Positions 1 through 7,465 of a DNA stretch of 12,175 nt are shown in pieces. The translations under genes were made by a program, and so were the position numbers. A model generated the notes under the pieces. It made no database searches. It had not been told where the DNA came from and worked only from the letters and a program-made list of their open reading frames with translations. This DNA is from Ignavibacteriaceae bacterium. Lineage in GTDB: Bacteria > Bacteroidota > Ignavibacteria > Ignavibacteriales > Ignavibacteriaceae. The stretch is taken from assembly GCA_031292465.1 (NCBI GenBank), contig JARLHB010000012.1, positions 1-12,175 of the forward strand, written 5' to 3'. How positions within the stretch are numbered: the stretch's first letter is position 1; every line of letters starts with the position of its first letter.

Positions 1-45
1 GTCTATCTGCTGTAATATTTGACTGAAAAGTGTTATGTTATTCAT
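1..45 (-). CDS. Transposase N-terminus (IS4-like, DUF4372 type), partial
   Basis: The minus strand from 45 down to the window edge is open and reads MNNITLFSQILQQID (15 residues), then runs off the window. A purine-rich ribosome-binding sequence (AGAAGGG on the minus strand, about 50-56) lies just before the ATG, which supports this start. The 'FSQIL..ID' opening resembles the N-terminal DUF4372 domain of IS4-family transposases common in Bacteroidota and relatives; this is recognition from memory on very few residues. Such transposases normally run to about 350-400 residues, so nearly the whole gene lies to the left. Whether the copy is intact cannot be judged. The alternative is the start of an unrelated gene. 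Confidence 0.5.
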   Translation of the reverse strand, partial: MNNITLFSQILQQID

Positions 46-81
46 TGACCCTTCTCTTTTCTCTTCGCAAAGCAAAGATAA

Positions 82-106
82 CTCCTGCAGATTTATTCCG
101 CAGGAG
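82..106. repeat. Hairpin with 7-bp perfect arms in the IS leader
   Basis: CTCCTGC (82-88) pairs perfectly with GCAGGAG (100-106) around an 11-nt loop. On the plus strand it is followed by GGGGTCTTTTTATT, so it could act as a terminator or attenuator for transcription leaving the element rightward. On the minus strand it sits between the presumed IS end and the transposase start. Hairpins there in other IS elements limit transposase expression from outside transcription; applying that role here is inference. Confidence 0.5.
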
Positions 107-203
107 GGGGTCTTTTTATTATAGCGTTTTGGACAGATATGTAAAAAACGGCAAAAATAATCGAATATATGATAGTATTATTTGAAAAAAGACATTAAGT
201 TAC

Positions 204-223
204 AAACGGTAAGAAACGGTAAT
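204..223. repeat. 10-bp tandem direct repeat before the sensor kinase
   Basis: AAACGGTAAG (204-213) is immediately followed by AAACGGTAAT (214-223), so nine of ten bases repeat at a spacing of one helical turn. It ends 9 bp before the kinase start codon. It could be a regulator-binding direct repeat or a chance slippage duplication. Confidence 0.5.
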
Positions 224-232
224 TAGATTAAG

Positions 233-3145
233 ATGCACGAATTAATTGAAATATTGACGCGTACTGTAAATTCTTTATTGAATGATGAAATCAATAAAGA
301 AATATCAACAGTCAATTTAAAGAATATTGATAACGATGAACTTTGTAAACTTGCAGCTTCAATACAAAAGCTGAATGATAAATTCATTAGAATAAAAGAG
401 CAGGCCAGTGACATCTCTCCCGGGGAAAAAGTTAATACCTCTGCTAAAGAAAGCGCTGCTTCAAAAGAAAATACACACCTGAATAATCAGATCTCGGGTA
501 AAAACAAGTTTGATGAAATAAATAACTTAAGCAATTTGGCACAATCCGGTTTGTTTGGCCAAATGGAAAAGGCATTTGCCCTTTTTGAAATATTATATGA
601 TGAGAATGGCAAACCTTATGACTATGTATTCCTTGAAGTAAATGAATATTTTGAAAAGGCAACCGGCCTTAAGCTTAATGATATTATAGGTAAAAGAGTA
701 GACAATGTATTTAGAGCGATTTCAAAATTATGGAGGGATACCAGCAATCTTGTAGCAATTGATGGTGTTACAAGACAAGTAGAATATTTCTCACAGGAAT
801 TCGACAGGTATATAGATATAATTATTTTCCGGACAAACCAGGGTAATATTGCAACCATAACAACCGATGTTACTAAATGGAAGGAAAATGAAAAAAGGCT
901 GAAACTATTTGCTTACGTCTTACAAAGTATTTCCGAATATGTAAGCTTAACCGATATGCACGATAATCTTATTTTTGTCAACAAGGCATTTGCAAATGCT
1001 TACGGATATAATGAGAAAGAACTATTAGGTAAGCCAATTTCTATCGTCCGTCCCGAACCACAGCAGGAAGGAAACAATAACATATTAGCCAAAACAATGG
1101 AAAACGGCGGGTGGTCGGGTTATCTGTGGAATAAGAGAAAAGACAGCACCAGTTTCTATATAAAGCTATTCACTTCTATTGTAAAAGATGACAGCAATAA
1201 TCCTGTTGCATTTGTAGGCGTAGCCCGTGATGTTACGGCCCAAAAAAATGTGCGCGATTCACTAAAGAATTATGTCTCGCTTCTTAATGCTACACTTAAT
1301 GCAACTGTTGACGGCATTGTTGTGGTTAATTTGAATGGTAAAATTGAAATTCATAATAAGCAGTTCTTAACAATGTGGGGGCTTTCTTCTGAAGCATTAT
1401 CTTCAAACGGGGTTGAATATTTAGCAAGTTACATCTCCGGGCTGTTAGAGAATTATGAAGACTACCGTGCAAAGATAAAAATCCTTAACTCAACTCCTGA
1501 AGAAAGCAGCTTCGATACGCTGATCCTAAAAGATGGCAGAATTATAGAAATGATATCCCAGCCTCAAATGGCAGGCAGGAAGCCGGTAGGAAGGGTTTGG
1601 AGTTTCAGGGATGTTACCAAATACCAAAGATTGAACTTAGAGCTACTTAAAAGCCAGACAAAAATATCCCTTGCTATGGAACTTGTTAAACTTGCCCACT
1701 GGGAATATGATGTTGTTAATAATATCTTCATTTTTAATGATAATTTCTACGAATTATACGGCACCAGCATTGAAAAAGAAGGCTCTTATATTATGTCCCC
1801 CGAAGCTTATATACAGAAGTTTGTATACCCGGATGATGTAAATATTGCTGCAAATGAGGTCAGGAATGCTATCTTATATGAAACTAAAAATGTAACAAGG
1901 CGGTCAGAACATAGAATTATTCGTGGGGACGGGCAGGTTCGCAATATTATAGTACAATTCGTAACCGAAAGAGACGGCAATGGGAAAGTAATTAAAACTT
2001 ACGGTGCAAATCAGGATATTACAGAAGTAAAAAAAACATTTGAAGCTCTTCTTAAAAGTGAAACAAAGTACAGAAAAATATTTGAATATATAAATGATGT
2101 TTTTTATGAAACAGACGCAAACGGCATAATGGTTGAGATAAGCCCTTCAATTCAAAGGCTCACAGGTTATACAAAAGAAGAATTAATCGGCCAGCCGGCA
2201 ACAATAATTTACTTTGACCCGGCAGACAGAAAACAATTGATAAACAAAATTACAGCAAACGAATATGTTATGGATTTTGAAGTAACGATGAAAAATATAT
2301 TCGGCAATCCTGTTTATGTTTCGGTCAGTTCTCATATTATTTATGATGAGAAAGGGAATTACGCAGGTATAGAAGGCTCAATGCGGGATATTTCCGAACG
2401 CAAAAAGAGCGAAGAAGAAATAAAGAAGAAGAATGATGAACTTAAAGAGCTTATTGCTACAAAGGATAAATTCTTTTCAATAATTGCGCATGATTTAAAA
2501 AGCCCGTTCCAGGGGCTGCTTGGCTACACTGATTTGTTATCAAATGAATTTGACTCATTATCCGAAAAAGAAAAGCTGGAGTTTGTTAAAAGCATTAATA
2601 ACTTAAGCAAGGGCGCTTATATACTTCTTGAAAATTTATTACGCTGGGCAAGGCTTCAAACCGGAAAAATAATTTTTAATACGGACTTCTTTAACCTCTT
2701 TGAAGCGTTAAAATCGACTATATTTCTTATGGAAGATTCGGCAAAAAAGAAGGATATTAAAATCCATTCATCTATAGACAGGAAAATATTCGTAATAGCA
2801 GATTTGGATATGCTTCAAACTATCATCAGAAACATAGTTTCTAACTCGTTAAAGTTTACAAACCCCGGCGGCAATATTTTTATAGCAGCCGAAGATTTAG
2901 GCAATATAATAAAAATAAGCGTTGAAGATACCGGCGTAGGAATGAGTAAAGAAAAAGTCCAAAAACTATTTAAAATAGAAGAAAGTTTTTCAACAAAGGG
3001 TACAATGAATGAAGAAGGTACCGGATTAGGCTTATTGCTATGTAAAGAAATGATTGATATGCACAAAGGCAAAATATGGGCAGAAAGCGAACCCGGTAAA
3101 GGAACAAAATTTTTTATTACTATTCCTTCAGATAGGAATTATTAG
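233..3145 (+). CDS. Multi-PAS sensor histidine kinase (orphan, soluble)
   Basis: Two-component sensor kinase of 970 residues. After a charged, coiled-coil-like N-terminus (1-100) come five PAS-type domains at roughly 105-218, 224-340, 346-465, 475-600 and 608-725. All but the first end in a typical D[VI][TS] motif (RDVTAQ, RDVTKY, QDITEV, RDISER), and the first ends TDVTKW. The fourth looks like the PAS_3 type. A short helix leads to a HisKA domain (about 744-812) with phospho-acceptor His753 in AHDLKSPF. The ATPase domain (about 855-968) has an N box with Asn871, G1 DTGVGM (899-904) and G2 GTGLG (929-933), so every kinase motif is present. There is no membrane segment, signal peptide or receiver domain, so it should sense a cytoplasmic cue through its PAS domains and pass phosphate to a regulator encoded elsewhere. 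The start is the first Met of the open frame. The Shine-Dalgarno site is weak. The ligand cannot be told from sequence. Confidence 0.95.
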   Translation: MHELIEILTRTVNSLLNDEINKEISTVNLKNIDNDELCKLAASIQKLNDKFIRIKEQASDISPGEKVNTSAKESAASKENTHLNNQISGKNKFDEINNLSNLAQSGLFGQMEKAFALFEILYDENGKPYDYVFLEVNEYFEKATGLKLNDIIGKRVDNVFRAISKLWRDTSNLVAIDGVTRQVEYFSQEFDRYIDIIIFRTNQGNIATITTDVTKWKENEKRLKLFAYVLQSISEYVSLTDMHDNLIFVNKAFANAYGYNEKELLGKPISIVRPEPQQEGNNNILAKTMENGGWSGYLWNKRKDSTSFYIKLFTSIVKDDSNNPVAFVGVARDVTAQKNVRDSLKNYVSLLNATLNATVDGIVVVNLNGKIEIHNKQFLTMWGLSSEALSSNGVEYLASYISGLLENYEDYRAKIKILNSTPEESSFDTLILKDGRIIEMISQPQMAGRKPVGRVWSFRDVTKYQRLNLELLKSQTKISLAMELVKLAHWEYDVVNNIFIFNDNFYELYGTSIEKEGSYIMSPEAYIQKFVYPDDVNIAANEVRNAILYETKNVTRRSEHRIIRGDGQVRNIIVQFVTERDGNGKVIKTYGANQDITEVKKTFEALLKSETKYRKIFEYINDVFYETDANGIMVEISPSIQRLTGYTKEELIGQPATIIYFDPADRKQLINKITANEYVMDFEVTMKNIFGNPVYVSVSSHIIYDEKGNYAGIEGSMRDISERKKSEEEIKKKNDELKELIATKDKFFSIIAHDLKSPFQGLLGYTDLLSNEFDSLSEKEKLEFVKSINNLSKGAYILLENLLRWARLQTGKIIFNTDFFNLFEALKSTIFLMEDSAKKKDIKIHSSIDRKIFVIADLDMLQTIIRNIVSNSLKFTNPGGNIFIAAEDLGNIIKISVEDTGVGMSKEKVQKLFKIEESFSTKGTMNEEGTGLGLLLCKEMIDMHKGKIWAESEPGKGTKFFITIPSDRNY

Positions 3146-3223
3146 CCTGAATTATTTACTTCCCTAACATTTAAAATACCGGGAATTGTTCGATAATAAA
3201 CAAAGAAAACTTATAATTAAATT

Positions 3224-3496
3224 ATGTTAAGCGATAAAGATAAAATTAAATGGTTTGATGACGCGGTAAAATTTCAATTAGACGGAACTGTTTACCTTGT
3301 TTTGAAATCAAGAAAAGACGGCATAGGGGCATGGGCGATAGAAGATATTTCCAATCATAATGTGTTGAATTCAAACATGGAATGGGAAAAAGAGCTGCCG
3401 TTGGCTAAAAGAGATCAGGCGTATTTAATACGGACAAGATTTGATTTTGAAGCAGCAACAGCAATGTATGAGCAATTTAAAATGTTTGCAGAATAA
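3224..3496 (+). CDS. Small protein of unknown function, 90 residues
   Basis: I do not recognise this protein. It is acidic to neutral and soluble-looking, with no signal peptide, membrane helix or cysteine motif. The middle (FQLDGTVYLVLKSRKDGIGAW) reads as beta strands around a turn. The end (FDFEAATAMYEQFKMFAE) reads as an amphipathic helix. The composition looks like a real folded protein, it uses ATG with a normal stop, and codon use resembles the kinase upstream. It lies 78 bp after the kinase on the same strand and could be co-transcribed, but nothing shows a shared function. No clear Shine-Dalgarno site precedes it. It is probably genuine. Confidence 0.7.
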   Translation: MLSDKDKIKWFDDAVKFQLDGTVYLVLKSRKDGIGAWAIEDISNHNVLNSNMEWEKELPLAKRDQAYLIRTRFDFEAATAMYEQFKMFAE

Positions 3497-3522
3497 CTTT
3501 TTATAACATGATTTTTATGTAA

Positions 3523-3560
3523 TACCTGTAGGTCTTTGATTAATCAAAGACCTACAGGTA
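3523..3560. repeat. Perfect 38-bp palindrome between convergent genes
   Basis: Two 19-bp arms meet with no spacer: TACCTGTAGGTCTTTGATT (3523-3541) and its exact reverse complement (3542-3560). It lies 26 bp after the stop of the 90-residue gene and 12 bp from the stop of the leftward permease, where a bidirectional terminator would be expected, although no strong T-tract follows on either strand. A diverged copy with an insertion lies at 7328-7377. Both copies are preceded by TAACATGA at nearly the same distance (3504-3511 and 7306-7313), so this is a dispersed repeat and not only a terminator. Confidence 0.9.
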
Positions 3561-3572
3561 AATTGATCTTTA

Positions 3573-5168
3573 TTATGATATTACTGTTGTTTCCCTGCTC
3601 TGTTTAGTATAAGACAGTGCAAAAAACATTAACGCAAGCACAACATACGCAACTGTAAACTGATACGGTACCTGCCTTAGTATTCCCTGTAAAGTCCAGG
3701 GCAGATATGCATCGCCGTTCGGCATTACGGAATGTATTATTCCGAAGAAAGTAAAACCCGCCATTATCATTAAATATGCAGAAGCCTGCCGGAGTTTTTT
3801 ATCAATTAACTTTGCAACAAAAGCACCCCACAGCATTGCGGTTAAAATAAACCCGTTTCCCAGAGCCACTATTACCAATAATTCAGGTAAAATCTTTCCG
3901 GGAGCCGTCATAAGCGCATTAAATTTATCAAGAGGTATAAAATCCGTATTGCTTAATTTAATTTGCAGAAGCCTTGCAACATTGGGGAATAATGAAAAAG
4001 CTACCGCAGTTGTATGTTCCGGCGGTACAGCTCTGAATGCCTGGACAATAATATCAAGTGCAACAAAAATTAATATAGGCGCAAGAACTGCACGCGGAAT
4101 CAGTTCAACAAAGAATGATACATATCCAAGCACTCCGCCCAAACCGACAAACAATCCGGTAAGTACAGTGTAACCGGAACGGCTTCCCATATCTTTATAT
4201 GCAGGCTGGCCGATATAAGGAGTAGTTTGTGCCACACCTCCGCAAAGTCCCGCTATAAGAGTTGCACATGCCTCTGTAAGCAAAATATTCCTGGTATTAT
4301 AATCATCTCCAGCAACTTTGGCGCTTTCAGTAACATTTATTCCGCCAACTATTGTAAGGATTGCAAAAGGCAAAGCGATGGGTAAATACTTCAAAGCTTC
4401 TGTAAATCCATGTATAAAGCCAAGAGTTGGCACAGGCAAACCAAAATGAAGCTGTAATGAAGGTGGAGTAAAACTTCCGCCAACAAGGCCCATGGGAGCT
4501 AAAATATAATAGAGCCCTGTGCCTAAAACTATTGCGGCAAATACGCCGGGGAAATTTTTAGGCAATTTAATTTTTGCAACAAGTGTATATAATATTAATC
4601 CGAGGGAAATCATTCCAATTACAGGAAGCCCGAATATATCAACAAGTGGGATAAAACCTATCAGCACCAATCCAATACCTGCAAGACTGCCGAGCAAACC
4701 TGCCTGCGGAACTATCTTCTGAACCCAGCCGCCGATAAAGGAAAAAATAAGTTTAAAAATTCCAATTATAATCATAGTTGCCATACCAATATACCAGGTC
4801 ATCATGGCGGCGTCATATACAGGCATCCCTTTGCCCTTAAGGTAAATAAAAGCAGGCCCGAGTACAGTTAAGGTAATACCGATAGTGGAAGGAGTGTCAA
4901 GCCCTAAAGGCATAGCGGTTACATTTGAAGTTTTGTTTTTCTTAGCAAGCCTGAAAGCCATCCACGTATATACCAGGTCGCCGAATAAAACACCGAATGC
5001 CGTACCGGGGAACATTTTTCCGAAGACAATATCTGCAGGATATTTAAAAGCGAAAACTAAAATACCTGCTAAAAAAGAAAGGACGGTAAGATTATCAACC
5101 ATTAAGCCGAAGAAACCGTTTATATCTCCTGCTACAAACCAACGATATTTAAAACCCTCTTTATTCAT
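3573..5168 (-). CDS. NCS2/AzgA-like permease (xanthine/uracil family)
   Basis: Integral inner-membrane transporter of 531 residues, almost entirely hydrophobic, with roughly 12-14 membrane segments. The N-terminal GDINGFFGL with DNL just after it (14-27), the TAMPLGLDTPS segment (84-94) and the GGVAQTTPYIGQPAYKDMGS segment (310-329) resemble COG2252-type permeases, which import purines or related nucleobases by proton symport. The usual acidic substrate residue of AzgA proteins near TTYIES is not matched here, so the substrate is uncertain. The start is well supported: AGGAG at 5174-5178 (minus strand) lies 5 nt before the ATG. It is 104 bp downstream of the APC permease on the same strand with no obvious terminator between them, so the two transporters may be co-transcribed. 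It ends 12 bp from the 38-bp palindrome. Confidence 0.85.
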   Translation of the reverse strand: MNKEGFKYRWFVAGDINGFFGLMVDNLTVLSFLAGILVFAFKYPADIVFGKMFPGTAFGVLFGDLVYTWMAFRLAKKNKTSNVTAMPLGLDTPSTIGITLTVLGPAFIYLKGKGMPVYDAAMMTWYIGMATMIIIGIFKLIFSFIGGWVQKIVPQAGLLGSLAGIGLVLIGFIPLVDIFGLPVIGMISLGLILYTLVAKIKLPKNFPGVFAAIVLGTGLYYILAPMGLVGGSFTPPSLQLHFGLPVPTLGFIHGFTEALKYLPIALPFAILTIVGGINVTESAKVAGDDYNTRNILLTEACATLIAGLCGGVAQTTPYIGQPAYKDMGSRSGYTVLTGLFVGLGGVLGYVSFFVELIPRAVLAPILIFVALDIIVQAFRAVPPEHTTAVAFSLFPNVARLLQIKLSNTDFIPLDKFNALMTAPGKILPELLVIVALGNGFILTAMLWGAFVAKLIDKKLRQASAYLMIMAGFTFFGIIHSVMPNGDAYLPWTLQGILRQVPYQFTVAYVVLALMFFALSYTKQSRETTVIS

Positions 5169-5272
5169 TTGGACTCCTGCAAATAAAGTAAATTGTATCT
5201 CATTTGCGGCTACAGCATAGAATTTTTCTCAGGCACTAAAAACACCGCAAAAAAATAATATTAAAATTACTC

Positions 5273-6748
5273 TTACTTCTGTTTATTTGCCAAAAATTTC
5301 TTCCAAATAAAATAAACCGGAATACCGAGCAGGACAATTACCATTCCCGGCCACGTGTACATAGGCTTAAATATTAAAAGGTCTAAAGAAATGGCAGAAG
5401 CGCAAAGTATATATAATGCAGGAACAACAGGGTATCCCCAGGCTTTATAAGGGCGCTCTGCCAAGGGCTGTTTCTTTCTTAATATGAACAGCCCTATTAT
5501 AGTTAAGATATAAAAAATGAGTACGGCAAATATTACGTAATCAAGCAGATTGCCGTATGTACCGGAAAGACAAAGAAGGCTTGCCCAAACTGCCTGCACA
5601 ATTAATGCAAATCCGGGAACGGAATTTTTATTTAATATCCCGGTTCTCTTAAAGAATAAATTATCCTTAGCCATAGCATAATAAACCCTTGCACCGGAAA
5701 GGATTAGTCCATTATTACAGCCAAATGTAGAAACCATAATAAGTACAGCCATAATTATAACAGCCGGCTGGCCAAAAACCATTGAAGATGCAGCAGTTGC
5801 TACCCTGTCGCTTAACGCAAACTGTATCCCCCGTCCAACAACAGTTGCTGAATCGGGGTTGCCTTTAATCGGAAGAATAAATATATATGCCACATTAGCA
5901 GCTATATACAGCACTGTTACAATTAATGTTCCGAGGAACAAGCTTAGAGGAATATTCCTTTTGGGATTTACAACTTCACCGGAAGTAAAAGTAATATTAT
6001 TCCATGCATCGCTTGAAAACAAAGAGCCGACCATTGCAACGCCTATTGCGGAGAGCAGCATCATGCCGGATAGAGGTTCTACGGAAATAATTTTTCCGCC
6101 CGAAGTATGCGTCCAGCTCGGGTTCCAGAAGTTAGAAAAATTAGCGCTTAATGAACCGATGTTTTTGCTTATTATGATTACAAGTATAATAAGAGCCATA
6201 AACGCAATAGCTTTAGTAGATGTAAAAATATTCTGAATAATTTTACCGAAACGAAGCCCTTTCGAGTTTGTATAAGTAAGAAGAACTATACTGACGATGG
6301 CTAATAATTGTGCAGCAGATATTTTTAATCCTAAAATACTCATCAAAATATTTTTTTCGCTGAACCAGGGAATTATTTCACCTGTATATTTGGCAAAAGC
6401 AACAGCCACTGCGGCAATAGTGCCCGTCTGGATAACAAGAAACAACGTCCACCCGTAAAGGAATCCTATTAACGGGTTATATGCTTCGCGCAGGTAAACG
6501 TACTGTCCGCCTGCATGTGGAAGCATTCCGGCAAGTTCGCCGTAACTTAATGCTGCCGTTATGGTAATTGCTCCCGTAATAAGCCATACAAGCAGCAGGT
6601 AACCGGGTGAGCCGACTGTTCTTGCAATATCCGCGCTTACAATAAAAATCCCGGAACCGATCATAGAGCCGACCACAAGCATTGTTGAATCAAACAGGCT
6701 TAGCTCGCGCTTGAATGTAACTACGGATGGATTTTTTTCTTCAGGCAT
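5273..6748 (-). CDS. APC-superfamily amino acid permease
   Basis: Inner-membrane transporter of 491 residues, a normal length for the family, with about 12 membrane helices. Close to the N-terminus it has the diagnostic helix-1 motif GSMIGSGIF (27-35), where the broken helix binds the substrate amino and carboxyl groups. GELAGMLPHAGGQYVYLREA (about 70-90) matches the helix 2-3 region of LAT/APC-type exchangers and symporters. Family knowledge predicts amino acid uptake or exchange; the specific substrate cannot be read. The start follows AAAGGA on the minus strand, 4 nt before ATG, and the charged N-terminus is typical. The upstream DNA is a run of 24-bp tandem repeats, not a recognisable promoter. 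The NCS2-like permease follows 104 bp downstream. Confidence 0.93.
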   Translation of the reverse strand: MPEEKNPSVVTFKRELSLFDSTMLVVGSMIGSGIFIVSADIARTVGSPGYLLLVWLITGAITITAALSYGELAGMLPHAGGQYVYLREAYNPLIGFLYGWTLFLVIQTGTIAAVAVAFAKYTGEIIPWFSEKNILMSILGLKISAAQLLAIVSIVLLTYTNSKGLRFGKIIQNIFTSTKAIAFMALIILVIIISKNIGSLSANFSNFWNPSWTHTSGGKIISVEPLSGMMLLSAIGVAMVGSLFSSDAWNNITFTSGEVVNPKRNIPLSLFLGTLIVTVLYIAANVAYIFILPIKGNPDSATVVGRGIQFALSDRVATAASSMVFGQPAVIIMAVLIMVSTFGCNNGLILSGARVYYAMAKDNLFFKRTGILNKNSVPGFALIVQAVWASLLCLSGTYGNLLDYVIFAVLIFYILTIIGLFILRKKQPLAERPYKAWGYPVVPALYILCASAISLDLLIFKPMYTWPGMVIVLLGIPVYFIWKKFLANKQK

Positions 6749-6756
6749 AGGATCCT

Positions 6757-6828
6757 TTCAAGTTATCAGGTTATTCTATTTTCAGGTTCTCAGGTTATTA
6801 TATTTTCAAGTTCAATTATTATCAGTTA
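6757..6828. repeat. Three 24-bp tandem repeats upstream of the permease
   Basis: Units lie at 6757-6780, 6781-6804 and 6805-6828. The first two match at 21 of 24 positions, and the third keeps mainly the first eight bases. Each unit splits into 8-bp pieces around a CA[AG]GTT core (CAAGTTAT, CAGGTTAT and so on). The core recurs nearby, as in GTCAGGTTACC at 6836-6846. The array starts 9 bp upstream of the APC permease ATG, so it occupies the place of the promoter and leader. Confidence 0.8.
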
Positions 6829-6863
6829 ACCTATGTCAGGTTACCTGATTCTAGTTTTAGTTT

Positions 6864-7210
6864 TTATACTTGACTGTAAATATGTTTGAACTTAGAAGTT
6901 TGGGCAATGATTGAAATTGATTTACAGTAATTTTCATCAAATTCTGCCTGGTTTATGTAATCTAAATCCAATGCAACATAAAGAAGCGACCTTACCTCAC
7001 CACATAAGCCTTTTGAATATGTAAGGAATTTTATAAACTCATTGTTACTTTCACGTTCAAAACCTTCAGCAATATTCGTCATTACAGAAACAGACGCGCG
7101 CTGAACTTGATCCTTGAGGCCGAGATCTTTTTTGAAGAGTTGGGGGGAAGTAAGCTTATAAATTTTCTTCGTTAACTCCCGGGATTCCTGCCAGATTCTT
7201 AAATCTTCAT
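6864..7210 (-). pseudogene. Four-helix-bundle (23S rRNA intervening-sequence type) protein, start frameshifted
   Basis: The open part (7082-6864) starts at an internal Met (MTNIAEGFERES) and ends at a normal TAA. Upstream of that Met the same frame continues with clear family sequence: DLRIWQESRELTKKIYKLTS, then FKKDLGLKDQVQRASVSV. That N-terminal helix has no in-frame start; the frame is closed by TAA just before it. An ATG sits exactly where expected (7210-7208), but it reads ATG AAG ATT TAA, one base short of ATG AAA GAT TTA. Restoring one A gives 115 residues, a normal length for this family (four-helix-bundle S23/IVP proteins, related to Avd). The simplest reading is a one-base deletion in an A run that killed the gene. 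A short product from Met 7082 would lack helix 1. The family function is poorly known. Confidence 0.8.
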
Positions 7211-7224
7211 TTTAAAAATTGTAC

Positions 7225-7263
7225 GGCGAAACTTGCCTACCGGCAGGCAGGCGCTGTTTCGCC
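7225..7263. repeat. Composite palindrome: outer GGCGAAAC arms with a GC-rich inner palindrome
   Basis: GGCGAAAC (7225-7232) pairs perfectly with GTTTCGCC (7256-7263). Between them lies a second near-palindrome, TGCCTACCGGCAGGCA (7234-7249), with one mismatched pair. Removing about 20 bp from the centre would leave a compact 8-bp stem with a 3-nt loop. The inner element matches the one at 7341-7360 in reverse complement at 16 of 20 positions. Confidence 0.8.
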
Positions 7264-7327
7264 AATATATACTTCCAATTTACTATAGAATAAATTGATT
7301 TTGTGTAACATGAGATTATAAATTACT

Positions 7328-7377
7328 TGTAGGTCTTTGACCTGTCTGCCGATAGGCAGATTAATCAAGGGCCTACA
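7328..7377. repeat. Copy of the 38-bp palindrome interrupted by a 20-bp palindromic insert
   Basis: TGTAGGTCTTTGA (7328-7340) and TTAATCAAGGGCCTACA (7361-7377) together reproduce the core of the 3523-3560 palindrome, with two A-to-G differences. Between them is a 20-bp insert, CCTGTCTGCCGATAGGCAGA (7341-7360), itself a hairpin: TCTGCC/GGCAGA around GATA. The dinucleotide GA occurs on both sides of the inserted core (7339-7340 and 7359-7360). Confidence 0.85.
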
Positions 7378-7444
7378 TTTGAGTTGCGTAATGCCTCTTT
7401 GTAATTAACTAATATTTAAAAACATAATATTTTTGAATCAAGCG

Positions 7445-7465
7445 AACCTGCAACTTGCAACCTGT
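7445..7465. repeat. Heptamer tandem repeat after malQ
   Basis: AACCTGC, AACTTGC and AACCTGT follow head to tail, ending 3 bp before the malQ stop codon. On the other strand this reads CARGTTG, close to the CARGTT core of the 6757-6828 array. Confidence 0.65.

Larger units (their letters stand above)
1..150 (-). mobile_element. One end of an insertion sequence (boundary approximate)
   Basis: The transposase start at 45, a non-coding leader and a 7-bp-arm hairpin (82-106) together look like the end of an IS4-like element extending to the left. The outer boundary is a guess: the minus-strand stretch from about 150 to 125 (ACATATCTGTCCAAAACG and flanks) is where I would expect the terminal inverted repeat. 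The matching end and any target duplication are outside the window. Confidence 0.35.

Noticed and set aside
3523..3560. The 38-bp palindrome as a simple bidirectional terminator
   Set aside because: The position between convergent genes fits, but neither side has a good T-tract and a diverged copy occurs elsewhere. A terminator role is possible but not supported on its own; it is kept as a repeat.
3573..6748. The two neighbouring permeases as a duplicated pair
   Set aside because: They belong to different families (NCS2/AzgA-like and APC), with different N-terminal motifs and no visible sequence similarity.
7225..7377. Possible CRISPR or structured RNA gene, because two hairpins with related cores lie about 100 bp apart
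   Set aside because: The shared cores are inverted relative to each other, the flanks differ, there are only two copies, and no cas genes or promoter are seen. Nested palindromic repeats explain it better.
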